Assembly (NCBI GenBank): GCA_011391495.1
Contig: JAABQK010000011.1
Coordinates: 1-64,000 of the forward strand
Length of the DNA stretch: 64,000 nt
Origin: Hydrogenophaga sp.
GTDB lineage: Bacteria > Pseudomonadota > Gammaproteobacteria > Burkholderiales > Burkholderiaceae_C
Reading direction: 5' to 3'
Shown: piece by piece, positions 1-8,609 of the stretch
Layout of the letters: every line of letters starts with the position of its first letter
Numbering within the stretch: position 1 is the stretch's first letter
Made by a program: the position numbers and the translations under genes
The notes under the pieces: model-generated
What the model saw: the letters and a program-made list of their open reading frames with translations, nothing else
What the model was told of the DNA's origin: nothing
Database searches by the model: none

Positions 1-2
1 CT

Positions 3-359
3 CGTGAGCAGCAGGACCACACGTTTGGCCGCGCGCATGACACCAATGAGGAACTCGAAGACGCGCCGGCATCGGCCCACGTCAAGCGCACCGCACAGGA
101 GAGCTTCGAGCCAGAAGCCTTCGTCCTGCGCCGCTCCATGCCCTGGGCCGAAGGCAACGTCGGTGGACTGGTGTTCACCGCGTTTGGCCATTCGTTCGAC
201 GCATTCGAGGCCCTGCTGCGCCGCATGTCGGGTGCCGAAGACGGCATCACCGATGCGCTTTTCACCTTCACCGAGCCGGAAACCGGCGCGTATTTCTGGT
301 GCCCACCCATGCACGAAGGCCAGCTGGACCTGCGCGCCGTGGGCCTTACTGCCCGCTGA
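3..359 (+). CDS. DyP-type (YfeX-like) haem peroxidase, C-terminal part
   Basis: This is the last 118 codons of a gene whose start lies before the window. DyP-type peroxidases bind haem b and oxidise substrates with H2O2. The visible part carries the family's C-terminal block: a TFGRAHDTNEEL segment, a polar AHVKR stretch, then RRSMPWAEG, GLVFTAFGHSFDAFEALL and the closing TGAYFWCPP motif. The ferredoxin-like fold and haem-proximal His region are upstream and cannot be inspected, so catalytic competence is not testable here. The frame is open from base 3 and ends at TGA 357-359. Confidence 0.8.
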   Translation, partial: REQQDHTFGRAHDTNEELEDAPASAHVKRTAQESFEPEAFVLRRSMPWAEGNVGGLVFTAFGHSFDAFEALLRRMSGAEDGITDALFTFTEPETGAYFWCPPMHEGQLDLRAVGLTAR

Positions 360-428
360 CCGGTCGGCACCCGCTGTGATCCGGCGGCCAGACGGGGAAA
401 CAGCCGAGGGTATGTCCGGGGCAGGGGT

Positions 429-442
429 TTGACAAATATCAA
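429..442 (+). promoter_or_regulatory. FNR-type anaerobox upstream of sqr
   Basis: TTGAC-AAAT-ATCAA matches the FNR/ANR consensus TTGAT-N4-ATCAA at 9 of 10 fixed positions. Its centre (435.5) is about 76 bp before the sqr start. If FNR activates from -41.5, transcription would begin near 477, with a weak CAAGAT -10 at 465-470. The fnr gene at 39279 supplies a candidate regulator. The site is seen; its use is inferred. Confidence 0.6.
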
Positions 443-511
443 GCGTTGCAAGGCCTCAGGGATGCAAGATCCAAAGCTTGTTCCAGAACGGGTTCTCAAG
501 GAGACACAACC

Positions 512-1801
512 ATGGCTCGAATCGTGATATTGGGTGCCGGCCTCGGCGGCATGCCCATGGCCTATGAGATGAAGGCGCTGGCCCGCCCTGGCGACACGGT
601 GACGGTGATCAGCGATGCACCCAAATTCCATTTCGTGCCGTCCAATCCCTGGGTGGCGGTGAACTGGCGCACCCGCAAGGACATCGAGGTGGACATCGCC
701 CCGGCGCTCAAGCGCAAGGGCATCGAGTCCATCATCCAGCGCGCCAAGCGGGTACACCCCGAAGCGAACCAGATCGAAATGGAAGACGGCAGTCGCGTGG
801 ACTACGACTACCTGGTTATCGCCACCGGTCCCAAGCTGGCGTTCGACGAGATTGAAGGCCTGGGTCCGCACGGCGGCCACACGCAGTCGATCTGCCACGT
901 GAGCCACGCCGAGACCACCAAGCTCGCCTGGGACGACTTCGTGCAGGCACCCGGTCCCATCGTGGTGGGTGCGGTGCAGGGTGCGTCCTGCTTCGGTCCG
1001 GCCTACGAATTCGCGATGATCATGGACACCGACCTGCGAAAGCGCAAGATCCGCGACAAGGTGCCCATGACCTTCGTGACTTCCGAGCCCTACATCGGCC
1101 ACCTCGGGCTGGGTGGCGTGGGCGACTCCAAGGGCATGCTCGAATCGGCCATGCGCCAGCGCCACATCAAGTGGATCTGCAACGCCAAGACCACCAAGGT
1201 CGAGGCCGGCCAGATGTTCGTGACCGAGCACAACGACCAGGGCCAGCCGATCAAGGAGCACGTGCTGCCCTTCAAGCACAGCATGATGCTGCCGGCTTTC
1301 AAGGGCGTGGACGCGGTGTTCGGCATCGAAGGCCTGACCAACCCGCGTGGCTTCATCACCATCGACGAACACCAGCGCAACGCCAGGTTCAAGAACATCT
1401 TCAGCATCGGTGTCTGTGTCGCGATTCCGCCGGTGGAGGCCACCCCCATCCCCTGCGGCACGCCCAAGACCGGCTACATGATCGAGTCCATGGTCACGGC
1501 CACGGCGCACAACATCCGCGAGCTGCTCGACGGCCAGGAGCCCACGCACAAGGCGACCTGGAACACGGTCTGCCTGGCCGACTTCGGCGATACCGGCGCA
1601 GCCTTCGTGGCCCTGCCGCAGATCCCGCCCCGCAACGTGAGCTGGTTCAGCGAAGGCAAGTGGGTGCACCTGGCCAAGGTCGCGTTCGAGAAGTACTTCA
1701 TGCGCAAGATGGAAAAAGGCACCTCCGAGCCGATCTACGAAAAGATCATCATGGACTTCATCGGCATCACCAAGCTCAAGGCCAAGCTGACGGGCAAGTA
1801 A
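512..1801 (+). CDS. sqr: Sulfide:quinone oxidoreductase, type I
   Basis: This is a 429-aa FAD flavoprotein that oxidises sulfide and passes electrons to membrane quinone. The dinucleotide fold opens at once (VILGAGLGGMPMAYE). The three redox cysteines of the Acidithiobacillus-type enzyme are all present: Cys128 in SICHVSHAE, Cys160 in GASCFGPAYEF and Cys354 in NTVCLADFGD. The second FAD region (TPKTGYMIESM) and the C-terminal membrane-anchoring segment (KWVHLAKVAFEKYFMRKM) are also present. The ATG at 512 is chosen because AAGGAGA precedes it; the same frame is open upstream to 446. The gene stands alone, between the DyP gene and a convergent FKBP gene, and has an FNR-type box upstream. It implies sulfide use or detoxification feeding the quinone pool. 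Confidence 0.93.
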   Translation: MARIVILGAGLGGMPMAYEMKALARPGDTVTVISDAPKFHFVPSNPWVAVNWRTRKDIEVDIAPALKRKGIESIIQRAKRVHPEANQIEMEDGSRVDYDYLVIATGPKLAFDEIEGLGPHGGHTQSICHVSHAETTKLAWDDFVQAPGPIVVGAVQGASCFGPAYEFAMIMDTDLRKRKIRDKVPMTFVTSEPYIGHLGLGGVGDSKGMLESAMRQRHIKWICNAKTTKVEAGQMFVTEHNDQGQPIKEHVLPFKHSMMLPAFKGVDAVFGIEGLTNPRGFITIDEHQRNARFKNIFSIGVCVAIPPVEATPIPCGTPKTGYMIESMVTATAHNIRELLDGQEPTHKATWNTVCLADFGDTGAAFVALPQIPPRNVSWFSEGKWVHLAKVAFEKYFMRKMEKGTSEPIYEKIIMDFIGITKLKAKLTGK

Positions 1802-1818
1802 ACCTTGCCGGCACAAGC

Positions 1819-1853
1819 AAAAGCCCTGTGAGCGTTGCGCTCACAGGGCTTTT
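1819..1853. terminator. Bidirectional intrinsic terminator between sqr and FKBP gene
   Basis: A perfect 16-bp inverted repeat (1819-1834 and 1838-1853) with a TTG loop ends in T-tracts on both strands. It lies between the convergent sqr and FKBP genes and can serve both. Confidence 0.85.
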
Positions 1854-1873
1854 GCGTTTCAGAAGCGGCGCGC

Positions 1874-2317
1874 TTACTTGCCGTTGATACCGAGCAGTTC
1901 CACTTCGAACAACAGCGTCGCATTGGGCGGGATCACGCCGCCGGCGCCGCGTTCACCGTAGGCGATGCTGCTCGGGCAGGTCAGCTTGGCCTTGCCGCCC
2001 AGCTTCATGCGCTGCACGCCCTCGGTCCAGCAGGGAATCACGCGGTTGAGCGGGAACTCGATCGGCGTGCCGCGCGAGTAGGAGCTGTCGAACTCCTTGC
2101 CGTCCGGGAACGTGCCTTTGTAGTGCACTTTCACGGTGTCGGCCGCCCCGGGGCTGGCGCCGGTGCCATCCTTGAGCGAGCGGTACACCAGGCCGGTCTT
2201 GGTCACCACCGCGCCGGCCTCCTTGGCTGCGGCGTCGAGCGTCGCATTCTGCGCGAAGGCCGGGAGGGTGCACAGGCTGCTCGCGAGTGCGGCGGTACAG
2301 ATCAGGAAACGCTTCAT
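1874..2317 (-). CDS. Periplasmic FKBP-type peptidyl-prolyl cis-trans isomerase
   Basis: A 147-aa protein with an N-terminal Sec signal peptide (KR, hydrophobic stretch, cleavage near AFA-QNA at about residue 22) followed by one FKBP domain. The domain shows the fold landmarks VKVHYKGTFPDGKEFDSS, the hydrophobic pocket around PLNRVIPCWTEGVQRM and the closing PPNATLLFEVELLGI strand. FKBPs catalyse proline isomerisation during protein folding; the signal places this one in the periplasm. It begins 11 bp after the dusA stop on the same strand, so the two are probably co-transcribed. Confidence 0.9.
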   Translation of the reverse strand: MKRFLICTAALASSLCTLPAFAQNATLDAAAKEAGAVVTKTGLVYRSLKDGTGASPGAADTVKVHYKGTFPDGKEFDSSYSRGTPIEFPLNRVIPCWTEGVQRMKLGGKAKLTCPSSIAYGERGAGGVIPPNATLLFEVELLGINGK

Positions 2318-2328
2318 GGTTCGAGTTC

Positions 2329-3354
2329 TCAGGTGGATGAAAGAAGGGAATCGGTGTGTATCGTTTCGGCAGGATGGCCCACATGCGCCTGGGCCAGCGC
2401 CCAGACCTCGCGCGCAGGCAGCTGCTTCAGGTGGTGGTCACTCCAGACTTGGCGCCACTTGCGCGCGCCGTGCAGGCCGTGGCGCAGGCCCAGCATGTGG
2501 CTGGCAATGGAGTACCAGTTCACCCCGTCTTCGGCGTGGGCGCGCTCCATGTAGTCCACCATGGCCAGCTCCACCGCTTCGCGGTTCGGTGCCGGGCGGC
2601 TGGTGTCGCCATAGAAGCGAGCATCCCAGTCGACCATGAGCCAGGGGTTGTGGTACGCCTCGCGGCCGATCATCACGCCATCCACATGAGCCAGCTGCGC
2701 GGCGATCTGCTCGTTGGTGGTGATGCCGCCGTTGACGGCGATGGTCAGCTGCGGGAAGTCCTGCTTGAGGCGGTGGGCCAGCTCGTAGCGCAGCGGCGGA
2801 ATTTCCCGGTTTTCTTTCGGCGAAAGACCCTTGAGCCAGGCATTGCGGGCGTGCACCAGGAACACCTGGCAGCCGCCTTCGGCCACCGTGCCCACGAAGT
2901 CGCGCACGAAATCGTAGCTCTCGACCTTGTCGATGCCAATGCGGTGTTTGACGGTGACCGGGATGTCCACGACGTCCACCATGGCTTTCACGCAGTCGCG
3001 CACCAGTGCGGCCTCGCCCATCAGGCAGGCACCGAAGGCGCCGCGCAGCACGCGTTCGCTCGGGCAGCCGCAGTTGAGGTTGATCTCATCGTAACCCCGC
3101 GCCTGCCCCAGCAGGGCACATTTCGCCAGATCCGCCGGCTCACTGCCGCCCAGCTGCAGGGCCACCGGATGCTCTTCGGCGTTGAAATGCAGATGCTGAG
3201 CCGCGTTGCCATGGATCAGCGCACCCGTGGTCACCATCTCGGTGTAAAGCAACGTGTGGCGAGTGAGCAGCCGGTGAAAGAACCGGCAATGGCGGTCGGT
3301 CCATCCCATCATCGGGGCAACGGACAGGCGCCTGGGGGAAACGGGGAAAGACAT
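2329..3354 (-). CDS. dusA: tRNA-dihydrouridine(20/20a) synthase
   Basis: A 341-aa FMN enzyme that reduces uridine in the tRNA D-loop. The N-terminal SVAPMMGWTDRHCRFFHR segment is the DusA-type opening. The catalytic cysteine is in NLNCGCPSERV, and the FMN phosphate-binding region is at VNGGITT and MIGREAYHNPW. The ATG at 3354 is chosen because it gives the family's normal N-terminus; the frame stays open further upstream but reads the GC-rich palindromic spacer. It is followed 11 bp later by the FKBP gene. Confidence 0.93.
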   Translation of the reverse strand: MSFPVSPRRLSVAPMMGWTDRHCRFFHRLLTRHTLLYTEMVTTGALIHGNAAQHLHFNAEEHPVALQLGGSEPADLAKCALLGQARGYDEINLNCGCPSERVLRGAFGACLMGEAALVRDCVKAMVDVVDIPVTVKHRIGIDKVESYDFVRDFVGTVAEGGCQVFLVHARNAWLKGLSPKENREIPPLRYELAHRLKQDFPQLTIAVNGGITTNEQIAAQLAHVDGVMIGREAYHNPWLMVDWDARFYGDTSRPAPNREAVELAMVDYMERAHAEDGVNWYSIASHMLGLRHGLHGARKWRQVWSDHHLKQLPAREVWALAQAHVGHPAETIHTDSLLSST

Positions 3355-3377
3355 CGCGCGATTATCCCTGCACCCAC

Positions 3378-3402
3378 AAAAAAGCCCCGCCGAAGCAGGG
3401 CT
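3378..3402 (-). terminator. Intrinsic terminator after phaB
   Basis: An 8-bp stem (3383-3390 with 3395-3402, one G-U pair) and a 4-base loop are followed on the minus strand by a run of six Ts (3378-3383). It closes the phaCAB operon before dusA. Confidence 0.75.
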
Positions 3403-3420
3403 GCAGTAACAAGGTGCCCC

Positions 3421-3490
3421 CCGCGGCGCCGTGGGTCCGGCTCCCTGGGCCCACCAGCGCCGCCCCCTGAGGGGGTGGCGCGGTCCACAA
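3421..3490. repeat. GC-rich palindromic spacer
   Basis: This is a cluster of short dyads between phaB and dusA. The clearest is a 10-bp stem at 3458-3467 and 3471-3480 with a TGA loop and one G-T mismatch; another is GTGGG...CCCAC around 3431-3454. It resembles REP/BIME-like intergenic palindromes of comamonads. Only one copy is visible in this window, so whether it is a dispersed repeat cannot be judged here. Confidence 0.4.
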
Positions 3491-3522
3491 GCGCGGACCC
3501 GGCGTGGGGGCGGCGGGCACAT

Positions 3523-4260
3523 TCAGCCCATGTGCAGTCCGCCGTTGACCGAGAAGTCCGCACCGGTGGCGTAACCGCCCTCTTCGCTGGCCAACCAGGC
3601 GATGATGGAGGCGATTTCGCTCGGCTTGCCCAGGCGCTTGACCGGCACCGTGGCGACGATCTTCTCCAGCACGTCGGGACGGATGGCGTTGACCATGTCG
3701 GTGCCGATGTAGCCCGGGCTCACGGTGTTGACTGTCACGCCCTTGGTGGCCAGTTCCTGCGCCAGCGCCATCGAAAAGCCGTGCATGCCGGCCTTGGCGG
3801 CCGAGTAGTTGGTCTGACCGGCCTGGCCCTTCTCACCGTTCACCGACGAGATGTTGATGATGCGGCCCCAGCCCTTTTCGACCATGTCGCCCACGACCTG
3901 CTTGGTCACGTTGAACATGGAGTCCAGGTTGGTGTTCATCACCGCGTCCCAGTCGTCGCGCGACATCTTCAGGAACATGCGGTCCTTGGTGATGCCGGCG
4001 TTGTTGACCAGCACGTCGATGCTGCCGTGTTCGGCCTTGGTTTTGGTGAAGGCTTCGACGGTCGAGTCCCAGTCTCCCACGTTGCCGACGGAGGCGTAGA
4101 AGGTGTAGCCCAGCGCCTTCTGCTCGTCCAGCCACTTGGTGAAATCGCGCGTCGGGCCGCAGCCGGCGATGACCTTGAAGCCCTCCTTGTGCAGGCGCTG
4201 GCAGATGGCGGTACCGATGCCGCCCATGCCGCCGGTGACGTACGCTACTTTTTGACTCAT
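3523..4260 (-). CDS. phaB: Acetoacetyl-CoA reductase
   Basis: A 245-aa short-chain dehydrogenase that reduces acetoacetyl-CoA to (R)-3-hydroxybutyryl-CoA with NADPH, the second step of polyhydroxybutyrate synthesis. It shows the Rossmann motif TGGMGGIG, the NNAG motif, the catalytic Ser in NISSVNGEKGQAGQ and the Tyr-Lys pair in NYSAAKAG. Length matches PhaB, and SVNGEKGQ is typical of PhaB rather than FabG. It is the last gene of phaC-phaA-phaB, 58 bp after phaA, and is followed by a terminator. Confidence 0.95.
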   Translation of the reverse strand: MSQKVAYVTGGMGGIGTAICQRLHKEGFKVIAGCGPTRDFTKWLDEQKALGYTFYASVGNVGDWDSTVEAFTKTKAEHGSIDVLVNNAGITKDRMFLKMSRDDWDAVMNTNLDSMFNVTKQVVGDMVEKGWGRIINISSVNGEKGQAGQTNYSAAKAGMHGFSMALAQELATKGVTVNTVSPGYIGTDMVNAIRPDVLEKIVATVPVKRLGKPSEIASIIAWLASEEGGYATGADFSVNGGLHMG

Positions 4261-4318
4261 TGTGATGCTCCTCTAGGTGGTGGCTTTCGCCTTGAAAAAA
4301 CGAATCGGGGTATGCAGG

Positions 4319-5500
4319 TCAGGCGCGTTCCACGGCGAGAGACACGCCCATGCCGCCACCGATGCACAGCGCTGCCAGGCCCTTCTTGGCGCCGCTGCGC
4401 TGCATCTCGTGCAGCAGCGTCACCAGGATGCGGCAACCGGACGCACCGATCGGGTGTCCGATGGCAATGGCGCCACCATTGACGTTGACCTTGGCCGGGT
4501 CGATGTCCAGCGCCATGTTGACAGCGCAGGCCTGGGCGGCAAAGGCTTCGTTGAGTTCGAAAACGTCCACGTCGGAGGCCTTCCAGCCCGCGCGGGCCAG
4601 AGCCTTCTGCGACGCGGGCACCGGGCCCATGCCCATGGTGGCGGGATCGAGACCACTGGTGCCGAAGGCGGCGATGCGCGCCAGCGGGGTCAGGCCCAGG
4701 GCAGCGGCCTTCTTGGCCGTCATCACCATCACGGCAGCGGCGCCGTCGTTGATGCCCGAGGCGTTGCCGGCGGTCACGGAACCGGCCTTGTCAAAGGCGG
4801 GGCGCAGACCGGCCAGCACTTCGGCGGTGGTCTTGGCGTTGATGAACTCGTCGCTGTTGAAGACGACGGGGTCGCCCTTGCGCTGCGGGATGTTCACGCC
4901 GACGATCTCGTCCTTGAACTTGCCCGCGGCCTGTGCAGCGGCAGCCTTGCTCTGGCTGCCAGCGGCCAGTGCATCCTGCATCTCGCGTGTGATGCCATGG
5001 GCCTTGGCCACGTTCTCGGCGGTGATGCCCATGTGGTACTGGTTGTAGACGTCCCACAGGCCGTCCACGATCATGGTGTCGGTCATCTTCCAGTCGCCCA
5101 TGCGCTGGCCGTCGCGGCTGCCGTTGAGCACGTGCGGGCTGGCGCTCATGTTTTCCTGGCCACCGGCGATCACGATCTCGCTGTCGCCCCAGGCCACGGC
5201 CTGTGCCGCCAGCATCACGGCCTTCAGGCCCGAGCCGCAGACGGCGTTGATGGTGAGCGCCGGGGTTTCCTTGGCCACGCCGGCCTTCATCATGGCCTGG
5301 CGGGCCGGATTCTGACCACAGCCAGCGGCCAGCACCTGGCCCATGATCACTTCACCGATCGCATCGACGGGCAGGCCGGTGCGCTCCAGCAGTGCCTTGA
5401 TGACGATGCTGCCCAGCTCGGTGGCCGGCGTCTTGGCGAGCGAGCCGCCGAACTTGCCCACGGCGGTGCGGGCGGCTGAAACGATGACGATGTCTTCCAT
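4319..5500 (-). CDS. phaA: Acetyl-CoA C-acetyltransferase (beta-ketothiolase)
   Basis: A 393-aa thiolase condensing two acetyl-CoA into acetoacetyl-CoA. The nucleophile is Cys88 (NAVCGSGLKA), with the catalytic His349 in GHPIGASGC and Cys379 in LCIGGGMG. Its length equals that of characterised PhaA enzymes. It lies between phaC (41 bp upstream) and phaB, completing the operon from acetyl-CoA to polymer. Confidence 0.96.
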   Translation of the reverse strand: MEDIVIVSAARTAVGKFGGSLAKTPATELGSIVIKALLERTGLPVDAIGEVIMGQVLAAGCGQNPARQAMMKAGVAKETPALTINAVCGSGLKAVMLAAQAVAWGDSEIVIAGGQENMSASPHVLNGSRDGQRMGDWKMTDTMIVDGLWDVYNQYHMGITAENVAKAHGITREMQDALAAGSQSKAAAAQAAGKFKDEIVGVNIPQRKGDPVVFNSDEFINAKTTAEVLAGLRPAFDKAGSVTAGNASGINDGAAAVMVMTAKKAAALGLTPLARIAAFGTSGLDPATMGMGPVPASQKALARAGWKASDVDVFELNEAFAAQACAVNMALDIDPAKVNVNGGAIAIGHPIGASGCRILVTLLHEMQRSGAKKGLAALCIGGGMGVSLAVERA

Positions 5501-5541
5501 GTGAGTGTCTCCTCTGGGGTCAAAAAAGCGGATTCAGAAAT

Positions 5542-7410
5542 TCAGGCCCGGGCCTTGACGTAGCGGCCGGGCGCGGGTTCGATGGCGGCGTAGGTCTTGC
5601 CTTTGCCGTAGGTCTTGGGCGCGGCAATCTGCTTGCCAGCGAGCGGCTTGAGCCAGGCGGCCCAGTCGGTCCACCAGCTGCCCTTGTGCTCGGTGGCGCC
5701 GGCTATCCATTCGTTCACGTCGGCCGGGAACCTGGTGGCGTTGCTCACCCAGTGGCTGCGCTTGCCGGCTGCGGGCGGGTTGATGACGCCAGCGATGTGA
5801 CCCGATGCCCCCATGACGAAACGCTTCTTGCCCGGGAACACCTGGGTGCTCGCGTAGGCACCGCCGATGGGCACGATATGGTCTTCGCGCGAACCGTAGA
5901 TGTAGACCGGCAGCTTCACTTTGCGGAAGTCGACCTTCTCGCCGCACACCGTGGCGGTGCCGGGCTTGACCAGGTTGTTTTCCAGGTAGGTCTGGCGCAG
6001 GTACCAGGCGTAATAAGGGCCAGGCAGGTTGGTCGCGTCGGAGTTCCAGTACAGCAGGTCGAAAGGCGGTGGCGATTCGCCCTTGAGGTAGTTGCCCACC
6101 ACGTAGTTCCACACCAGATCGTTCGGACGCAGGAAGCTGAAGGTGGTGGAGAGATCGCGGCCGGGCATGAGGCCACCCTGGGCGAACTGCATCTCGCGCA
6201 TCTTGACGAAGTTCTCGTCGATGAACACGTCGAGGATGCCGGTATCGGTGAAATCGATCAGCGTGGTCAGGAAGGTGGCGCTGTTGACCGGCTCTTCGCC
6301 GCGCGCGGCCAGCACGGCCAGCGCCGTCCCCAGCATGGTGCCGCCGACGCAGAAGCCGAGCGCGTTGATGGTTTCCGCACCGGTGATGTCCTGCGTGACG
6401 TCGATCGCCTTGATGACCGCGTCCTCGATGTAGTTGTCCCAGGTCTTGTGCGCGAGCGACTCGTCCGGGTTGCGCCAACTCACCACGAAGGTGCGATGGC
6501 CCTGCTCCACACAGTAGCGGATCAGCGAATTGCTGGGTTGCAGATCGAGGATGTAGAACTTGTTGATGCAGGGCGGCACCAGCAGGAATGGGCGCTCGTA
6601 CACCTTGGCCGTGAGCGGCTTGTATTCGATGAGCTGGAACAACTCGTTCTCGAACACCACAGCGCCTTCGGTGGTGGCCACGTTCTTGCCAACCTCGAAC
6701 ACGCTCTCGTCGGTCATGGACACATGACCCTGCTTCATGTCGTGCAGCAGGTTGGCCACGCCCTTGGCAATGCTCTCGCCCTTGGTCTCCAGCGCCATTT
6801 TCTGCGCCTCGGCGTTGAAGGCGAGGAAGTTGCTGGGCGCGCTGGCGTCGATCCATTGCTGCACGGCAAAGCGCACACGGGTGCGGGTCTTGGCATCGCC
6901 CTCCACCGCCTCGGCCATGGCCATCAGGGTGCGGGCGTTGAGCAGGTAGGCCGCAGCCGAAAAGGCCGCCACCGGGTTGCTGGACCAGGCCTCGGCAGCG
7001 AAGCGGCGGTCGCCTGTGGGCTTGGCTTCCAGGCCCTGGTTCCAGAGGCCCGCCACATCCTTGATGTAGGTGTTCTGGATTTCGATCAGCTTGGCGGGAT
7101 CGAAACTGACCTTGTGGCCCGCCGCCTGGCTGAACATCTCGTTCATGCCGGGGAGGCCTGCACCCATCATGCCCGGCATGGCCATGCCGGCACCGGCTGC
7201 GGGCACGGTCATGCCAAACGGATGGGCCGCGCCACCCTGCGGCATGAAGGCCCTGAAGGCCGCAAATGGATCGGCAGCGCCCTGCGCGGACGGCTGGGCC
7301 GCGGCGCCCGGGAAAGCCTGGGCGACCTGCGTCCATTGGCTGATGAGGCTTTGTTGGAACTGCTGCGCAGCCTCCAGCCAGGGCTGTTGGGGATTTTTCC
7401 CAGATGTCAT
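5542..7410 (-). CDS. phaC: Class I poly(3-hydroxyalkanoate) synthase
   Basis: A 622-aa polymerase that joins (R)-3-hydroxyacyl-CoA units into PHB granules. The alpha/beta-hydrolase core carries the lipase-like box GFCVGG with Cys354 as nucleophile, Asp510 in SREDHIVP and His538 in GASGHIAGVINPP. The N-terminal region has a Gly/Met/Pro/Ala-rich stretch (roughly residues 35-95), making the protein longer than the 589-aa Cupriavidus enzyme. The ATG at 7410 is preceded by GGAGACAAGC; the longer in-frame extension upstream has no comparable site. It is first in phaC-phaA-phaB. A GATAAT hexamer on the minus strand (7441-7446) is a possible -10. Confidence 0.95.
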   Translation of the reverse strand: MTSGKNPQQPWLEAAQQFQQSLISQWTQVAQAFPGAAAQPSAQGAADPFAAFRAFMPQGGAAHPFGMTVPAAGAGMAMPGMMGAGLPGMNEMFSQAAGHKVSFDPAKLIEIQNTYIKDVAGLWNQGLEAKPTGDRRFAAEAWSSNPVAAFSAAAYLLNARTLMAMAEAVEGDAKTRTRVRFAVQQWIDASAPSNFLAFNAEAQKMALETKGESIAKGVANLLHDMKQGHVSMTDESVFEVGKNVATTEGAVVFENELFQLIEYKPLTAKVYERPFLLVPPCINKFYILDLQPSNSLIRYCVEQGHRTFVVSWRNPDESLAHKTWDNYIEDAVIKAIDVTQDITGAETINALGFCVGGTMLGTALAVLAARGEEPVNSATFLTTLIDFTDTGILDVFIDENFVKMREMQFAQGGLMPGRDLSTTFSFLRPNDLVWNYVVGNYLKGESPPPFDLLYWNSDATNLPGPYYAWYLRQTYLENNLVKPGTATVCGEKVDFRKVKLPVYIYGSREDHIVPIGGAYASTQVFPGKKRFVMGASGHIAGVINPPAAGKRSHWVSNATRFPADVNEWIAGATEHKGSWWTDWAAWLKPLAGKQIAAPKTYGKGKTYAAIEPAPGRYVKARA

Positions 7411-7538
7411 GCTTGTCTCCAATGGTTCTTCTGGCGTCTTATTATCGGAGCCTCTGGGGAGGCATTCCGGGTTTTCCCTAGTGTCGGCAAGCTGGCTTCC
7501 AGCAAGCTGACAACCCGTCGCGCTTGGCAAGGAACGCT

Positions 7539-7862
7539 GTGTATCTGGTGGTGATTGGCTGGCTGTATGTGGTGCTCATGATGGCGGTGGCCGAAGCGTC
7601 GAACACGACGGGCACCGTTCTCGGGGCCATTGTGACCTTTTTTCTTTACGGTTTGATGCCGGTCGCACTGGTGGTTTACCTGATGCGCACGCCCCAGCGC
7701 CGCAAGGAGATCAAGGCACGCGAGGCTGCCGAAGCGGCGGCCTTACAGGCCAGCACCGCAGCGATGGAACCGGCGCCCCTTTCAGGTCAGCCAGATGCAG
7801 GCGGCCATGCGCCCGGTGCTGCCGAGCCGGGCGGCATCGCGGCGGTGCGAGAAGAACGCTGA
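7539..7862 (+). CDS. Small membrane protein of unknown function
   Basis: A 107-aa protein with two predicted membrane helices (residues about 3-20 and 28-48), then a charged RRKEIKAREAAEAAA stretch and an Ala/Pro/Gly-rich tail. No family is recognised. The GTG at 7539 is preferred because AAGGA lies 5 bases before it; a TTG at 7524 is the only alternative in the open frame. The 3' end overlaps the convergent pgeF gene by 81 bp, which is unusual. Transcribed away from phaC. Confidence 0.55.
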   Translation: MYLVVIGWLYVVLMMAVAEASNTTGTVLGAIVTFFLYGLMPVALVVYLMRTPQRRKEIKAREAAEAAALQASTAAMEPAPLSGQPDAGGHAPGAAEPGGIAAVREER

Positions 7863-8609
7863 GTCCCGCGTCACGGTGCACCAGGTGGACGTGCCGTCGT
7901 TGCCGTAGATGCGCGTGACACCCAGTGCCTGCAGCCGCAGACGGGCCAGCGCCGGCAGGCTGGCCAGGTACTTGCCCGGAATCTGTGCCGCCTTGAAACC
8001 GCCCAGCGCTGCCGGGTCTTGCGACACAAACGCCTCGCGAACCTCGGCACCCACTTCAAACACGGTCGGCCCGATGCAGGGCCCAAGCCAGGCCAGGGTG
8101 CTGGCCGCCACGCTGTCGCGCCCGGCCTGGGGGTCTTGCATCTGGACGGCGTGAACGAACGCCGCGAACGTGGTCTCCAGAACACCCTGCCCCGCTTGAG
8201 CGGCGCCCTCGCCCGCCAGACCGCGCCAGCCGGCATGGGCCGCTGCCACCACGGTGCCCGCCGAGTGGGTGAACAGCACCGGCAGACAGTCCGCCACCAT
8301 GATGGTGCAGGCCACCCCCACCTGGCTGGCGAGGCAGGCATCGGCTGGCGTACCGTCGGGTGTGCGGTCATCCAGCGCGACCACCGCCGTGCCATGCACC
8401 TGCTGCAGAAAGACCGGCCGCACGCCCAGGGCGTCGGCCAGCCGCAGGCGATTGGCCGCCACCGCCGCGGGGTCGTCCCGCACATGGTCGCCCAGATTGA
8501 AGCTGTCAAACGGCGGCACCGACACGCCGCCGCTGCGCGTGGTGAACAGCGCCCTGACGCGAGCCGGCGCGGGCCATTCGGGCACCAGCCAGTCTTCTGG
8601 CTGGCGCAT
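7782..8609 (-). CDS. pgeF: Peptidoglycan editing factor / multicopper polyphenol oxidase family
   Basis: A 275-aa protein of the YfiH/PgeF family (DUF152). Members hydrolyse mis-incorporated amino acids from the peptidoglycan precursor and have also been described as purine nucleoside phosphorylases and laccases. Metal-site motifs are present: His in FLQQVHGTAVV, Cys in VADCLPVLF and His in AAHAGWRGL, plus LGPCIGPTVFEVG. The start codon overlaps the maiA stop by one base (TGATG), so the two are translationally coupled. The 3' end runs 81 bp into a convergent small membrane-protein gene. Confidence 0.88.
   Translation of the reverse strand: MRQPEDWLVPEWPAPARVRALFTTRSGGVSVPPFDSFNLGDHVRDDPAAVAANRLRLADALGVRPVFLQQVHGTAVVALDDRTPDGTPADACLASQVGVACTIMVADCLPVLFTHSAGTVVAAAHAGWRGLAGEGAAQAGQGVLETTFAAFVHAVQMQDPQAGRDSVAASTLAWLGPCIGPTVFEVGAEVREAFVSQDPAALGGFKAAQIPGKYLASLPALARLRLQALGVTRIYGNDGTSTWCTVTRDSAFFSHRRDAARLGSTGRMAACIWLT

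Noticed and set aside
2356-4482. A 708-codon plus-strand frame opposite dusA and phaB
   Set aside because: It is antisense to two well-supported genes, has His/Gly/Ala/Val-rich low-complexity translation and no domain.
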